DNA of 64,000 bases from Petrolisthes cinctipes. Taxonomy: Eukaryota; Arthropoda; Malacostraca; Decapoda; Porcellanidae. The stretch is from contig JAWQEG010001442.1 in assembly GCA_033782935.1 (NCBI GenBank), positions 22,501 to 86,500 on the forward strand, read 5' to 3'. A model generated the notes under the pieces. It was not told the DNA's origin, did no database searches, and saw nothing but the letters and a program-made list of their open reading frames with translations. Each line of letters starts with the position of its first letter. The stretch's first letter is position 1. This document shows, piece by piece, positions 1-10,463 of this stretch. The translations under genes and the position numbers were made by a program.

Positions 1-120
1 CGTGCTTCGGTGGCCCAGGCATATAGTGCCAGCCCCTCCTTTATTTTAATTTGTTTTTTCACTGTGACCAGAGTGTACCAGGGGTCTGTGGGGCAGGAGG
101 CCATTCTGCCCCGGGAGAAC
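1..120 (-). other. Open frame in phase with exon 7, beyond the microsatellite
   Basis: The minus strand is open from 120 to the window edge in the same frame as exon 7. It encodes a stretch including ASCPTDPWYTLVTVKKQIK. It may be the next exon of the kinase gene (an acceptor-like ccccacag lies inside it), a repeat-derived segment, or chance. I do not recognise it. Confidence 0.25.
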
Positions 121-196
121 ATCAACAACAACAACAACAATAATAATAAAAATAATAACAATAAAAATAATAATAATAATAATAATAACAACAACA
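121..196. repeat. CAA/TAA microsatellite
   Basis: This is a near-pure trinucleotide run. On the minus strand in the exon 7 frame it reads as about 25 Leu/Phe codons without a stop. Confidence 0.9.
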
Positions 197-199
197 GAC

Positions 200-457
200 C
201 CTTAGTGTTTCGGATGACGTGCGGCGGTTTATCGGAAGTGAAATAATCCTTGAATTTGTGCTGCTTCATGTCGCTGAGTATGTTGACGCACACGGCCGCG
301 TACATGAGGCTGCCCACGCTCTCCACACGCCCACACGTCTGGTCCGGGTCAGACCCCTGCGTGTATACCTCCGAGCGGAAGGATTGGAGACACTCGCGGT
401 TGCACACCTCTCCGCCTCCGCCTCCGCCGCCTCCATCACTCTCATCTTCGTAATCAT
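200..457 (-). CDS. DIPK2-like exon 7 (C-terminal Cys segment)
   Basis: The acceptor ttccttcag| is at 458-460. The exon encodes DDYEDESD, eight Gly from a GGAGGC microsatellite, [16 protein letters not shown], and later [16 protein letters not shown] and VIRNTKG. A possible donor is AAGG|gtctgt at 200/199. The frame also stays open through the following CAA/TAA microsatellite to position 1, so the 3' limit is uncertain. Confidence 0.65.
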
Positions 458-785
458 CTGAAGGAAATAAATTATACAAGAAATAAAATAAATACAGTAA
501 ATAAAAGTGTGTGAAAGAGATAATGCAATAAATTAAAAAGAAATATTGACATAAAAGCCTGCAAAAAGAAATAAAGTAAATAAATAAAAGTGAGTGTGAA
601 AGAGAGAATGAAATAAAATAAAAAAGAAATACTGACATAAAAGCTTGTGAAAAAAAAATAAAGTAATCAAATAAAAGTGTGTGAAAGAGAGAATAAAATA
701 AATTGAAAAAGAAATATTGACATAAAAGCCTGCAAAAAGAAATAAAGTAATCAAATAAAAGTGTGTGAAAGAGAGAAGGAGAGCT

Positions 786-862
<77 letters not shown>

Positions 863-2969
863 CACCCACAACAAGACAAAATAAAGAAATGAATGGACTA
901 CATGAGGCCACAGCCATTCACCATCAACGTCTTTCTGTTGCAACTGTGGCAAACCCGGCTATCTTCATTATGTCCAGTATGGAATAAAATAAAATAAAAT
1001 AAATAAAAATAAAAATAACAAATAAATAGAATAAAACAAAACAACACAACACACACACAACACAACACACACACACACAATTACTGACCTGTAAAAAGTA
1101 TTATTATTATTATTATTAACAAAACAAAACAAAACAACACACACACACACAACAACACACACACAAACACTGACCTGTAAATAGTTTCTTGTCAACAACT
1201 GCTACACTTGCCAGGTTTGTAAAGACACACACACACACACACACACAAACAACACAAACACACAACACAACTCAACACAACTCAACACAACAAAACACAA
1301 CACAACACAAAACACACCACAACACAACACAACACAACACACAAAACACATCACCCTCCCACACAGACAGACACAAAACACACAACACAACACAACACAC
1401 AACAAAACAACACACACACAACACACACATAAGAACTTACCTGTAAATAGTTTCTTGTCAACAACTGCTACACTTGCCAGGTTAGTAAACACCACCTCAC
1501 CCTCCCACAGACAGACACAAAACAAAACAACAACACAACACAACACAAAACACACACACAAAACAACAACACAACACAACACAACACAACACACACACAC
1601 AAAACAAAACAGCACAAAAACACAACACAACACAACACACAAAACACATCACCCTCCCACACAGACAGACACAAAACAAAACAACACAAAACAACACAAC
1701 AACACAACAAAACAACACACACACAACACACACATAAGGACTGACCTGTAAATAGTTTCTTGTCAACAACTGCTACACTTGCCAGGTTAGTAAACACCAC
1801 CTCACCCTCCCTGTTGACTGCCACACCATCAGGCTCCCACGACTCAGAGAACAGGTACCAGTCTGGGTCTTCCTCCTAAATACACACACACACACACACA
1901 CACGAACACAAATGTATTAGGTTAGGTTAAGTTATATTAAAGGAGTCCTATAAATAACTACCATTTTTCTTTCTGACTACTTCACAGGGTCCGTTAATTA
2001 AATAAGTCGTGCAAGTTAGGGTACCATGAAGTCGTCGACCGCACCCCCCAAAACCCCCCGCACCCCTTAAACTCCCCCCAAGCCTGTCCCCATACTCCTG
2101 CACTCCCCAAAACCCCCCCGACCCACACAAAACCCCCTGCACCCCTTAAACCCCCCCCCCCAAGCCTGTCCCCCTACTCCCGCACCCCACTAAACCCCCC
2201 CCCACAAGCCTGTCCCCTTACTCCTGCACCCACCCAGTCCCCCCTCAAGCCTGTCCCCTACTCCCGCACCCCCCAAAACCCCCCCGACCCACCCAAAACC
2301 CCCCACACCCCTTAAACCCCCCCCTCAAGCCTGTCCCCCTACTCCCGCACCCCCCCAAAAAAAAACCCAAGCCTGTCCCCTTATTCCCGCACCCCCTTAT
2401 AAGTCCTACAAATAACTACCATTTTTCTTTCTGACTACTTAATTAAATAAGTTAATTAAATAAGTTCTCCAAGTTAGGGTACCATGAAGTCGTCGACAAG
2501 GGTGAGTAGCTGTGCGGCGAGTGATGCCCGGACGTTGAAGGGTTCGTCTAGGAGTGTGGTGATGGGGGTCAGTTCTCCCTCGGTCACACCAACACGACCA
2601 CACACACCCACCACCCTCGGTAGCCCCACGTTCAGGTTGGCTTTGGTCAGGAGCTGTGGAGTGTGGGAGGAAAGGGATGGATTATTCTATGTTATATATA
2701 TTTGGCACATTAATAATAATAATAATAATAATATTAGCAATAAAAATATGAATAATAAAAAAACTAAGAATATAAGTAATAATCATAACCATAACACACA
2801 CACACACACACAAACCATACCGTAACACACACATACACACGCACACAGACCATACCATAACACACACACACACACACACAGAGACCATACCGTAACACAC
2901 ACACACACAGACCATACCGTAACACACACACACAGAGACCATACCAAAACACACACACACAGACCATAC

Positions 2970-3021
<52 letters not shown>

Positions 3022-4150
3022 ACAGACCATACCATAACACATACACACACACACACACACAAAAACACAAAACAGTCTTAAAATAAAACAATGTGCTAAC
3101 CTTGAGAACGACAATATCAGGAGGTACAGCGATGGAGTTGTATGGAAAAATAAAGATAAAAAAAAACACACACATACACATAGACCATACCGTAACAACA
3201 CACACACACACACACACACACACCAAACAGTCAAAATAAAACAATGAAAATAAAATAAATACATGTACTAACCTTGAGAACGACAATATCAGGAGCTACA
3301 GCGATGGAGGTGTGAAGAAAAATGAAGATAAAAAAACACACACACATAGACACACACATACCTTAACACATTAACACACACACACACACACTCACACGTA
3401 CACAGACTATACCATAACACATACACACACACACAGACCATACCATAACACACACACACACACAGACCATACAATAACAACACACACACATGCACACTCA
3501 CACACACACACAGAGACCATACCATAACAATACACACACACACACTCTCTCACACACACACACACACACAGACATAAAATAAATACATCTGCTAACCTTG
3601 AGAACGACAATATCAGGAGCTACAGCGATGGAGGTGTAAGGAAAAATGAAGATAAAACACACACACACAGACACACACACACACACACACAGACATAAAA
3701 TAAATACATCTGCTAACCTTGAGAACGACAATATCAGGAGCTACGGCGATGGAGGTGTATAAAGCCAGACGTTCTTCAAGACTGAGGGCGCCGTCGTTGT
3801 TGTCATCGTATGTCCTCTCTAATACAGCCAGGAGCCTTGTACTTGGACACATTAATAGCCTGGTGGTGGTGGGATGAGAGATAGAGATGTAGATGGATGG
3901 GTGGTGGGATTGATGGTTGGATGGAGGGATGGTGTGTGGGAGGGAGAGAGATGAGAGATATAGATAGATAGATAGTTAGATAGATGGTTGGATGGATGAA
4001 GAGTGGGTGGGATGGACGGATGGATGAAAGGAGGGATGGATAGATAAATAGATAGATAGATGGATAAATAGTTGGATGGATGGATGGATAGATAGACATA
4101 TGGATGAAGGGTGAGAGGGATGGATGGATGGATAGATAGATAGATGGATG

Positions 4151-4184
<34 letters not shown>

Positions 4185-4712
4185 CAGATGGATGGATGGA
4201 TAGACATATAGATAAAGATTGAGAGTATTTTGTTTACAGTCTACTGGGTCCAAGCTCTGATAAAATAAAATAAATTATGTTGTTTTGTAATCACAGAGTC
4301 ACTTAGTAGATCAATCACTATAGTACTTTCACAATATAATGATCTATGTCGCTTTATGATGATGAGTCTGTGTATGAATTCCTGTAGCCAACTGTACATT
4401 GTAAGATAAGCTGCACCACCAAACAGATACACAACTACAATAATGCACTTACTTGTTTTCCAATGTTTTTATGGGTGTGTTTTATGTCAAATTTTATGAA
4501 CTAGTATACAGTAAATCGTAATAATTATCCACTGAATAATTATATGGATGTGTACTGTACAAGGAAGGCTTACTATACATATATTCGTTACAAACGGTGC
4601 AACACACATCCATAAAACAAGTACAAAACAAACAAGGCATTACTGTACAGCCGACAGAATAAATTCGCGTCCATCTCGTGTACATATATCTCGGAATATA
4701 TATAGAAAAAAA

Positions 4713-4756
<44 letters not shown>

Positions 4757-7075
4757 TAAATTGCTGATGTGACCAGATAGTTGCATTCTGAACCCGTTTT
4801 TATTCCAACAACAACATACGTAATTTACCATATGAGAACTATATCTGTCATCTCTGCATTAAAATTGTATTACAACATCACTATAGCTAATACATACACA
4901 GGTGGAAATGAAGCGAAATTGTGCTGCCGACTGTACATAAAAAAACATCTATATTTACAAACCACACTTACGGGACAAGCGATCGCGGCGTTTGTACAAG
5001 CGAGAAGAGTTGTGTGATGGTATGGGGTGTGAGTATTGGCGAAGAGGAGTGTTGTCGTTGTTGTTGTTGTTGTGGTGGTGGTGATACAGCGGCCAGTATG
5101 GACCGAGGGGCAGCGGTGGCCACGTTACACCCGGCCTCCAGACTCGCGTTGGCACACACCGCTGCGTCCAGCCGTGACAACAGCTCTGGGGGCGGCACCT
5201 GACGACAACGCAAAACACGACCATTGAAAACTATCTGGTCCTGGATTTTTATTTATTTATTGTTATCTATTTATTTATGTAGTTATTTTTATTTATTTAC
5301 TTATTTACTTATTTTTATTTTTTTATTTAATTTATTTTATTAAATCTGGAGCAACTGATTCCTCCAAACTATTCCAAGCAACAAGCAACCATTATTTTTG
5401 TTCATCTGGTCCTGTTTTCTGGCATACTTTGGAGGAATCAAGGCACTCCAATGTAACAAAAAAGAATTACAACCTTAACTTGTCCAAAATGTACTGATTC
5501 CCTTCTTCCTAATAATTATGACCTTAGACACACATTTACACACAGTATATTCCAGTACAGTGTTGTGTATATTCTCTTGGGGAAAAAAACAACAACAAAC
5601 AAATACATTTAACAAACAAAGAAAAAAAATATTTATATAAACAATAATAAAAATAAAAATAATAATAATAATAAAAATAAAAATAATAATACAGTAATAA
5701 TAATAATAATAATAATAACAATAATAATAAAATAAATAAATAAATAAATATCGTAAATAATAATAATGAAACCAATACATTTTCACCTTGTCTAAAAGAA
5801 AAAATGAGAAAAGTATAAATACCTACCCTGCATCTACAGTAACCCAATCCAACCTAACCTAACCTTAACAGTGAGTGGATGACTGTCTCCGAGTGAGGCC
5901 TGGTAGTGAAGGCTGCCGTCGTGTGGGGTGCGCGGCGATGGTGACGTCAGACTCAGGAACCCAGCACGGATATCCTCACACAGGTCAGTACCCAGGCATA
6001 GTGGGCATGTCTCCTCCTGTAATGATAACACAACTCGATATAAATGGGGCATAGTGGGCATGTCTCCTCCTGTAAACACAACACAACTTGATATAAATGA
6101 GGCGGTAATAATGGTGTGAATATTTGTTTATGTTTGTGTGTTTGATTTATAATGTTTTAGTTGCACCTGTAAACATAACATAACTTGATATAAATGAGGC
6201 GGTAATAATGGTGTGTTTATTTGTTTATGTTTGTGTGTTTGATTTATAATGTTTTAGTTGCACCTGTAAACATAACATAACTTGATATAAATGAGGCAGC
6301 AATAATGGTGTGTTTGTTTATGTTTGATTTATAATGTTTTATATGCATCTGTAAACACAACACAACTTAATATAAATGAGGCATAGTGGGCATGTCTCCT
6401 CCTGTAAACACAACACAATTCAATATAAATGTGGCAGTGAGAGGCAGAGAGAGGGGTTTACACATCAATAATGGTGTGCTTGAATTTTTAATGTTTTATA
6501 TGCACCTGTAAACACAACACAACTTAATATAAATGATGTGGTGAGAGGCAGAGAGAGGGGTTTACACATCAATAATGGTGTGTTTGTTTGTTTATGTTTG
6601 TGTATTTGATTTATAATGTTTTATATGCACCTGTAAACACAACACAACTCCATATAAATGAGGTGGCAAGAGGCTGACTGTAACTATCTCGGCAATTTCC
6701 CTTAACTCACTAAAACTTTTGACACTGATTGTAGATAGATACCTTGGCTAATTCCTGGAACAAGTTATTTAAAATCTTGGTGCTTGGTTCCTTTCTAATT
6801 CCTCCTCCTCCTCCTCCTGGTTTGAGTACCGGTGCGTCAATATTAATACTATTCTCCCTCACACCAACACCAACACCATCACCACCACCTTTCATCACCA
6901 ACAATCTCTCCCCATGTGTTCTGGATGATGATGATGCAGCGGCGGCGGTGTGGTGACTGTGGTGGTGGTGAGTGAGGTCGTCGTCATCATCCCATACTCT
7001 CATCACCACCAACACCACCATTAAAAACATCACACACACAAACAGTTTTTGGTAGTGGATGCGTAATAGCTGCAT
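200..7075 (-). CDS. DIPK2/FAM69-type divergent protein kinase with EF-hand (seven exons, 3' end not resolved)
   Basis: Seven GT/AG exons join in frame: 6743-7075, 5864-6016, 4972-5198, 3718-3859, 2483-2653, 1746-1875 and about 200-457. Residues 1-28 form a type II signal anchor ([13 protein letters not shown]) followed by poly-Asp/His/Ala. Residues 112-162 hold [10 protein letters not shown], like the family's N-terminal Cys motif. Residues 256-267 form a perfect EF-hand loop ([12 protein letters not shown]). Residues 286-386 resemble the DIPK2 kinase core ([29 protein letters not shown]), and residues 404-408 (CNREC) begin the C-terminal Cys segment. The family consists of secretory-pathway kinases or pseudokinases. 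By my alignment the DFG Asp is Asn372. The EF-hand recalls DIPK1/FAM69, whereas the core resembles DIPK2. The family call is from recalled similarity. The last exon or exons are unresolved. Confidence 0.72.
499..861. repeat. 84-bp tandem repeat followed by (GATA)n
   Basis: An A-rich unit of about 84 bp starting ATAAAAGTGTGTGAAAG recurs at about 499, 586, 669 and 753. It is followed by roughly 18 perfect GATA units (786-861). The whole lies in intron 6 of the DIPK2-like gene. Confidence 0.85.
1025..1745. repeat. CA-rich array with exon 6 edge copies
   Basis: This stretch of intron 6 is built of ACA/CAACA repeats. It contains two copies (about 1441-1502 and 1178-1220) of the last part of exon 6 including its splice donor, and a remnant near 1084. 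In the 1441 copy the donor reads gtaagt, closer to consensus than the gtcagt of the real exon. Confidence 0.85.
1746..1875 (-). CDS. DIPK2-like exon 6 (catalytic-loop and DFG region)
   Basis: The exon has acceptor atttag| and donor TTTACAG|gtcagt (130 nt). It encodes [20 protein letters not shown], then [20 protein letters not shown]. Family members carry a V-D motif where this one reads T-N, so the metal-binding Asp appears substituted. Its 3' edge and donor are echoed at about 1441-1502 and 1178-1220. Confidence 0.72.
1938..2500. repeat. Exon 5 edge duplication flanking a C-rich minisatellite
   Basis: About 90 bp covering intron 5 start and the last bases of exon 5 is present at about 1950-2040 and again at 2400-2500. 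Between the copies lies a C-rich minisatellite (2041-2395) of units like AAGCCTGTCCCCCTACTCCC. Unlike other loci of that family, this one is C-rich on one strand only and shows no palindrome. Confidence 0.75.
2483..2653 (-). CDS. DIPK2-like exon 5 (kinase core)
   Basis: The exon has acceptor ctccacag| and donor TTCATG|gtaccc, and holds 57 codons in phase 0-0. It encodes [20 protein letters not shown] followed by a segment ending [13 protein letters not shown]. By family comparison this covers the N-lobe strand region and the helix before the catalytic loop. Its 3' edge is copied once near 2017-2040. Confidence 0.7.
2716..3716. repeat. CA microsatellites with three exon 4 edge copies
   Basis: (CA)n blocks alternate with ACAGACCATACCATAACAC-type units. 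Copies of the exon 4 3' edge plus donor lie at about 3098-3140, 3273-3313 and 3595-3641. The string AACCTTGAGAACGACAATAT marks each copy. This is intron 4 of the DIPK2-like gene. Confidence 0.88.
3718..3859 (-). CDS. DIPK2-like exon 4 (EF-hand)
   Basis: The exon has acceptor ccaccaccag| and donor CTCAAG|gttagc (142 nt). It encodes [19 protein letters not shown], a canonical 12-residue EF-hand loop (D at position 1, N at 3, D at 5, G at 6, L at 8, E at 12), then [15 protein letters not shown]. The last 45 nt plus the donor are repeated three times in intron 4. Confidence 0.75.
3870..4215. repeat. Imperfect (GATG/GATA)n microsatellite
   Basis: Mixed GGAT and GATA tetranucleotides fill intron 3. 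The rest of that intron (4216-4970) holds an A-rich tract at 4708-4757 and no other structure I can see. Confidence 0.85.
4972..5198 (-). CDS. DIPK2-like exon 3
   Basis: The exon runs from gtcgtcag| to GTCCC|gtaagt (227 nt, ending phase 2). It encodes [20 protein letters not shown] and onward, then a poly-Gln run from a CAA microsatellite. The split codon CC|G joins exactly to exon 4, which supports both junctions. Confidence 0.65.
5345..5455. mobile_element. Short TIR element (GATTCCTCCAAA family)
   Basis: The ends CTGATTCCTCCAAACTATTC and GGAGGAATCAAGGCACTCCA are imperfect inverted repeats. Relatives lie at 7772-7880, 27765-27960 and 40480-40595, so this is a non-autonomous MITE-like family. 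The superfamily is unknown. Confidence 0.6.
5590..5770. repeat. AAT/ATA microsatellite
   Basis: An AT-rich trinucleotide and tetranucleotide run in intron 2 of the DIPK2-like gene, next to exon 2. Confidence 0.85.
5864..6016 (-). CDS. DIPK2-like exon 2 (Cys-rich segment)
   Basis: The exon is flanked by cattacag| and GTTAAG|gttagg and holds 51 codons in phase 0-0. It starts [19 protein letters not shown]. The CxxCxGTxxC arrangement matches the N-terminal Cys motif of DIPK2-type proteins. The 5' edge of this exon is copied twice upstream in intron 1 (6048-6077 and 6380-6405). Confidence 0.72.
6040..6665. repeat. Tandem repeat derived from the exon 2 acceptor region
   Basis: About five diverged units carry CCTGTAAACACAACACAACT followed by TATAAATGAGG and a GTTTGTTTATG segment. 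The first and fourth also keep the first bases of exon 2 (GGGCATGTCTCCTCC on the plus strand). The array occupies most of intron 1. Confidence 0.8.
6743..7075 (-). CDS. DIPK2-like exon 1 (start codon, membrane anchor)
   Basis: ATG at 7075-7073 opens 111 codons ending CCAAG|gtatct. The exon encodes the hydrophobic anchor and then acidic, His-rich, Ala/Ser-rich and Gly/Val-rich low-complexity stretches built from trinucleotide repeats. Exon end phase is 0. No TATA box is visible upstream. The 5' leader (7076-7150) is a CAACA/CTCAA-type repeat. Confidence 0.7.
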
Positions 7076-7545
7076 TTTGTTCTTGTGTTGATGTTGATGT
7101 TGACTTTGTTGACTCTTGTGGTGTGACTCAACTCAACTCACTTCAACTCACTTCACTCAGTTGATGACTTGTTGACATGTCATGTCTCTTTAGTCTAGTC
7201 TATGCTTGACATGACTTATACTAATACTAATAATAATGATGATGCTAAGCTATAGAGAGGCAAGTCTTTGTAAAGGCTCCAAAAATATGGTAGCTTTTCT
7301 TTGTATCCAAGGAGTGTATATCCTGCACAAGTACAGCAGCTTAAGTGTACTTGTGCCGTGTTGAAAGATGGCACACTGTGTTACTGTCATAAGCCCATGG
7401 CCTGAAAAGAAATGGTCATCATAAGTACTGGTAACTTGGTTATATATGTACAGTATATAAAATAATTGTAAGGGTAGACTTACTTACTGGAAACTCAAGT
7501 CTAAGTATTACTTTAATAGTTAGGTTAGTACATGAATATACTTTT
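7076..7545. other. 5' flank of the DIPK2-like gene
   Basis: It holds a CTCAACTCACTTCAACTCA repeat and AT-rich sequence. A Cys/Thr-poor stretch at 7250-7430 shows no coding signal. I see no TATA box and no other gene. Confidence 0.5.
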
Positions 7546-7549
7546 GGTA

Positions 7550-7764
7550 CAGTTGGACACATGAATGGGTGGTACAGCCCAAGTGAAAGATGGTCAATTT
7601 CTGCCAATATCAAGTTCCTTAGTACCAAATAGGAGACATCAGGGGCAGAAGTCAGTATTGAGGATGGTAAAAAAAAGCAAGTACCTGATAATAGACACTA
7701 TGGTTACTCAAATGGGACAAGTATCTTTCACCTGGGATGTACCACCCATTCATGTGTCCAACTG
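7550..7764. mobile_element. Tc1/mariner-like MITE, TA target site
   Basis: Near-perfect inverted termini of about 44 bp start CAGTTGGACACATGAATGGG and are flanked by TA on both sides. There is no ORF. A second copy with an internal insertion lies at 38478-38814. The superfamily is inferred from the TA duplication. Confidence 0.8.
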
Positions 7765-7771
7765 TACAATG

Positions 7772-7880
7772 GGGTGCCTTGATTCCTCCAAAGTATATCA
7801 GGAAGCAAAACCAATGAATAAATATAACGGTAACCTGATGCTTCGAGTATTCTGGAGGAATCACTTAGTCCAGATTAACT
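7772..7880. mobile_element. Short TIR element (GATTCCTCCAAA family)
   Basis: It starts GGGGTGCCTTGATTCCTCC and ends with the inverted CTGGAGGAATCACT. It lies directly beside the preceding MITE. Confidence 0.5.
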
Positions 7881-7904
7881 AACACTCCACTATCCCTTAT
7901 TCCC

Positions 7905-8160
7905 CTTAAAGGGGTGCAGGAGTAGGGGGACAGGCTTGGGGGGGTTTAGGGGGGTGCGGGAGTAGGGGGACAGGTTGGGGGGGGGGTTAATGGGGTGCGG
8001 GAATAGAGGACAGGCTTTCTACCCACCCCAAGCCTGTCCCCCTATTCCTGCACCCCCTCCAGTCCCCCCCCCCAAGCCTGTCCCCTACTCCCCCCCCCCA
8101 AGCCTGTCCCCTTATTCCTGCACCCCCCAAGCCTGTCCCCTACTCCCACACCCCCTTAAG
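7905..8160. mobile_element. G-rich palindromic minisatellite, TTAA at the edges
   Basis: The left half repeats GGGGTGCGGGAGTAGGGGGA. The right half repeats its complement. The switch point is CAGGCTTTCTACCC. The outer edges read CCTTAAAGGGGTGC and CACCCCCTTAAG. See the finding on this family. Confidence 0.7.
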
Positions 8161-8276
8161 CCTTACCAGTAACTTACATCCGTATGTCAAGACATAATAT
8201 AGTCCCCAGTGACTCTCATAAGAATAATCACTACAAATATCACTATATAAACAGTGTATACATATGGTGGAGACTA

Positions 8277-8681
8277 GGGCCCGATTCCACAGTGGTATTG
8301 GTTTGTTAGCTTCCCAAACAACCAACCACACTTGTAAGGTTTCATTATTGTAGGGTTGATTTCACAGTGGTATTGGTTTGTTAGCTTCCCAAACAACCAA
8401 CCACACTTGTAAGGTTTCATTATTGTAGGGTTGATTCCACAGTGGTATTGGTTTGTTAGCTTCCCAACCAACCAACCACACTTGTAAGGCTTCATTATTT
8501 TCCAAAAGGTGAGTATCCACATTCACAAAATCTATCCAACAGTTAGATAATGATGATCACTGTATAGTTTACTCACTAAATTCATTAAATAATTCACCCA
8601 TAAGTCATTAACACGGCCTAACTATATTCTTTCGTTTGCGTGCTTACAAACCAAAACAAACAAACCACTGTGGAATCGGCA
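8277..8681. mobile_element. Harbinger-type MITE with an internal 75-bp triplicate
   Basis: The termini GGGCCCGATTCCACAGTGG and its imperfect inverse (CCACTGTGGAATCGGC) are flanked by CTA on both sides, a 3-bp TSD. Inside, a 75-bp unit (GGTATTGGTTTGTTAGCTTC onward) is repeated three times at 8300-8510. No ORF is present. Confidence 0.7.
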
Positions 8682-9411
8682 CTAAGGCTATTAATAATCA
8701 TACTCAAATTGGACATATGTTTTGTAACTTAGTGAATATTTTAATCATGTATTCCTAGTTATCGAATCCTGATATTCATTTCACAAACTACATCATCACG
8801 TATTCATTTATTTCCTTCACACCTTTATCTTCAATGCCACACAAATACATATTAATATTACAAACCAGTTATTTCCACCTTTAGACAAATTACAGTTCCT
8901 TGTTGTCTACATCTACTGCCTTAATAATAATACATAAACCACCTAAAACAACAACAACAAACCAAAAAACAAAATAATAATAATAATAATAAAATACGAG
9001 GTCCCACCCACTTATTACAACAACTAACTTACAACAACTGTTATTACTCGTACAACTCTAACTGTTATCACATATATTTACCATACACGCATACCTTAAC
9101 CTTCCCCACATCGGAATATCATCATAAAATGGCAATAATATAAATATAAATAGGAAATAAATGTAATAATATAGGTACGTGTGTGTGAAGGAAGGAGTGG
9201 TGTTTGAGGCAGCGGTCGTCGCACTTTGTTTACTCCTGTGACGTCATCAAGGAAAACTTACACATTTTTTACGGGTACACTTTTATTAATAAATTTACTT
9301 AGAATTATTTAATCTAATATGTAATCTAATTAAATTTACTTATTACATTATTTTAGACACTCTTTTTTATTTTTTTATTTTTACACACATAAGTTACTTC
9401 AATAGGCGAGC
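8682..9411. other. AT-rich intergenic DNA
   Basis: I see no gene. A short GC-richer patch at 9180-9260 contains TGACGTCA-like sequence (GTGACGTCATC), which could be a CRE-type promoter element, but no ORF follows on either side. Confidence 0.4.
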
Positions 9412-10081
9412 CCCACAGAGCAATCGACCCTGTGTTATTAGATGGGGGAGGAGTGTCACCCACAGAGCTACAAACCTAATAGAGCGATCGACCCTGTGTT
9501 ATTAGCATGGAGGTATAATATTATACCTCCATGGTTATTAGATAGGGGAGGAGTGTCACCCACAGGTGTCACCACAGTCGATCGCTCTATGTGTATAGAT
9601 AGCTCTGTGCTTTGAACTCCCGTACGTACTTGTATAGTTTGTTTCTATCCACAGTTATTGACATTTCCCTGATTTGTAAAGCATTGTATCTTGTTATTTA
9701 ATTATGCAGGTTTTGTTAAATCAATTAACAAGGCTAAGATAATGTCCATACGGAAAATTATGCAAAGAAATTAAACTTAAACTGGTTTATTAAACAAGAC
9801 AAATATATATAACTGTAATCTGTCTCCCTCTCCCTCCACTTACCTTACATACATACATACATATTACTCTAGTGTGACATTCATACATACATACATATTA
9901 CTCTAGTGTGACATACATACATATTACTCTAGTGTGACATACATACATACAGTCGTGGTCAATAATAATCATCCACATATGGGTAACTTTAACAATTTAC
10001 TGTGTAATGTTTTCATGTTCACATATTATTTTATTGTTTTAAGCAGTGTATAACTGTTTGTATTAAATTAAACGATGGCAC
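9412..10081. mobile_element. hAT-like element, outer copy, left part
   Basis: This is the inverse complement of the right half of the complete copy at 14312-15515. Its end is rearranged: CCACAGAG and GAGTGTCACCCACAG sequences are repeated, and a 28-bp perfect palindrome sits at 9506-9533. It continues at 24472 after the Gypsy insertion. Confidence 0.75.
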
Positions 10082-10444
10082 TGTGGCATTCAGGCGAGTA
10101 CCTCCTTTCTCTTATAGTCTCCGTTTCTTTCCGTGCTACCATTCTCTATGTTTCCTTGCGCTTCCCGCTATTCTCTCTTGATATTTCCCGGTATGACTCA
10201 CTAATTACCAAGCTACCCCTTTCTCTGGGTCACTAGCCCGGCCACTTGACTTCCCCGCCTGTTCCCGCTAACACCTCTACAGCCCCGCTCCAGCCTACAG
10301 GTACTCGCCCCACCACTATACTTACCTGCCCACGTTTACCCAAGTGTCCTGTTACTTACGTCCTGAATAACAATAAACTTGTAACTGTATTACCGGAGAG
10401 CTGAATTCACCCTGTGCCTACAGTAGGGGTAGAAATCTACTACA
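10082..10444 (+). repeat. Gypsy 5' LTR
   Basis: It starts TGTGGCATTCAGG and ends AATCTACTACA. The last 111 bp match 24361-24471 almost perfectly. An AATAAA-like AACAATAAACTTG lies near the 3' end. Confidence 0.85.
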
Positions 10445-10463
10445 TTGGTGACCCCGGTACAGC
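10445..10463 (+). other. Gypsy primer-binding site
   Basis: TTGGTGACCCCGGTACAGC directly follows the LTR. TGGTGACCCCG is the usual start of a tRNA-complementary primer site in Gypsy elements. Confidence 0.7.
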
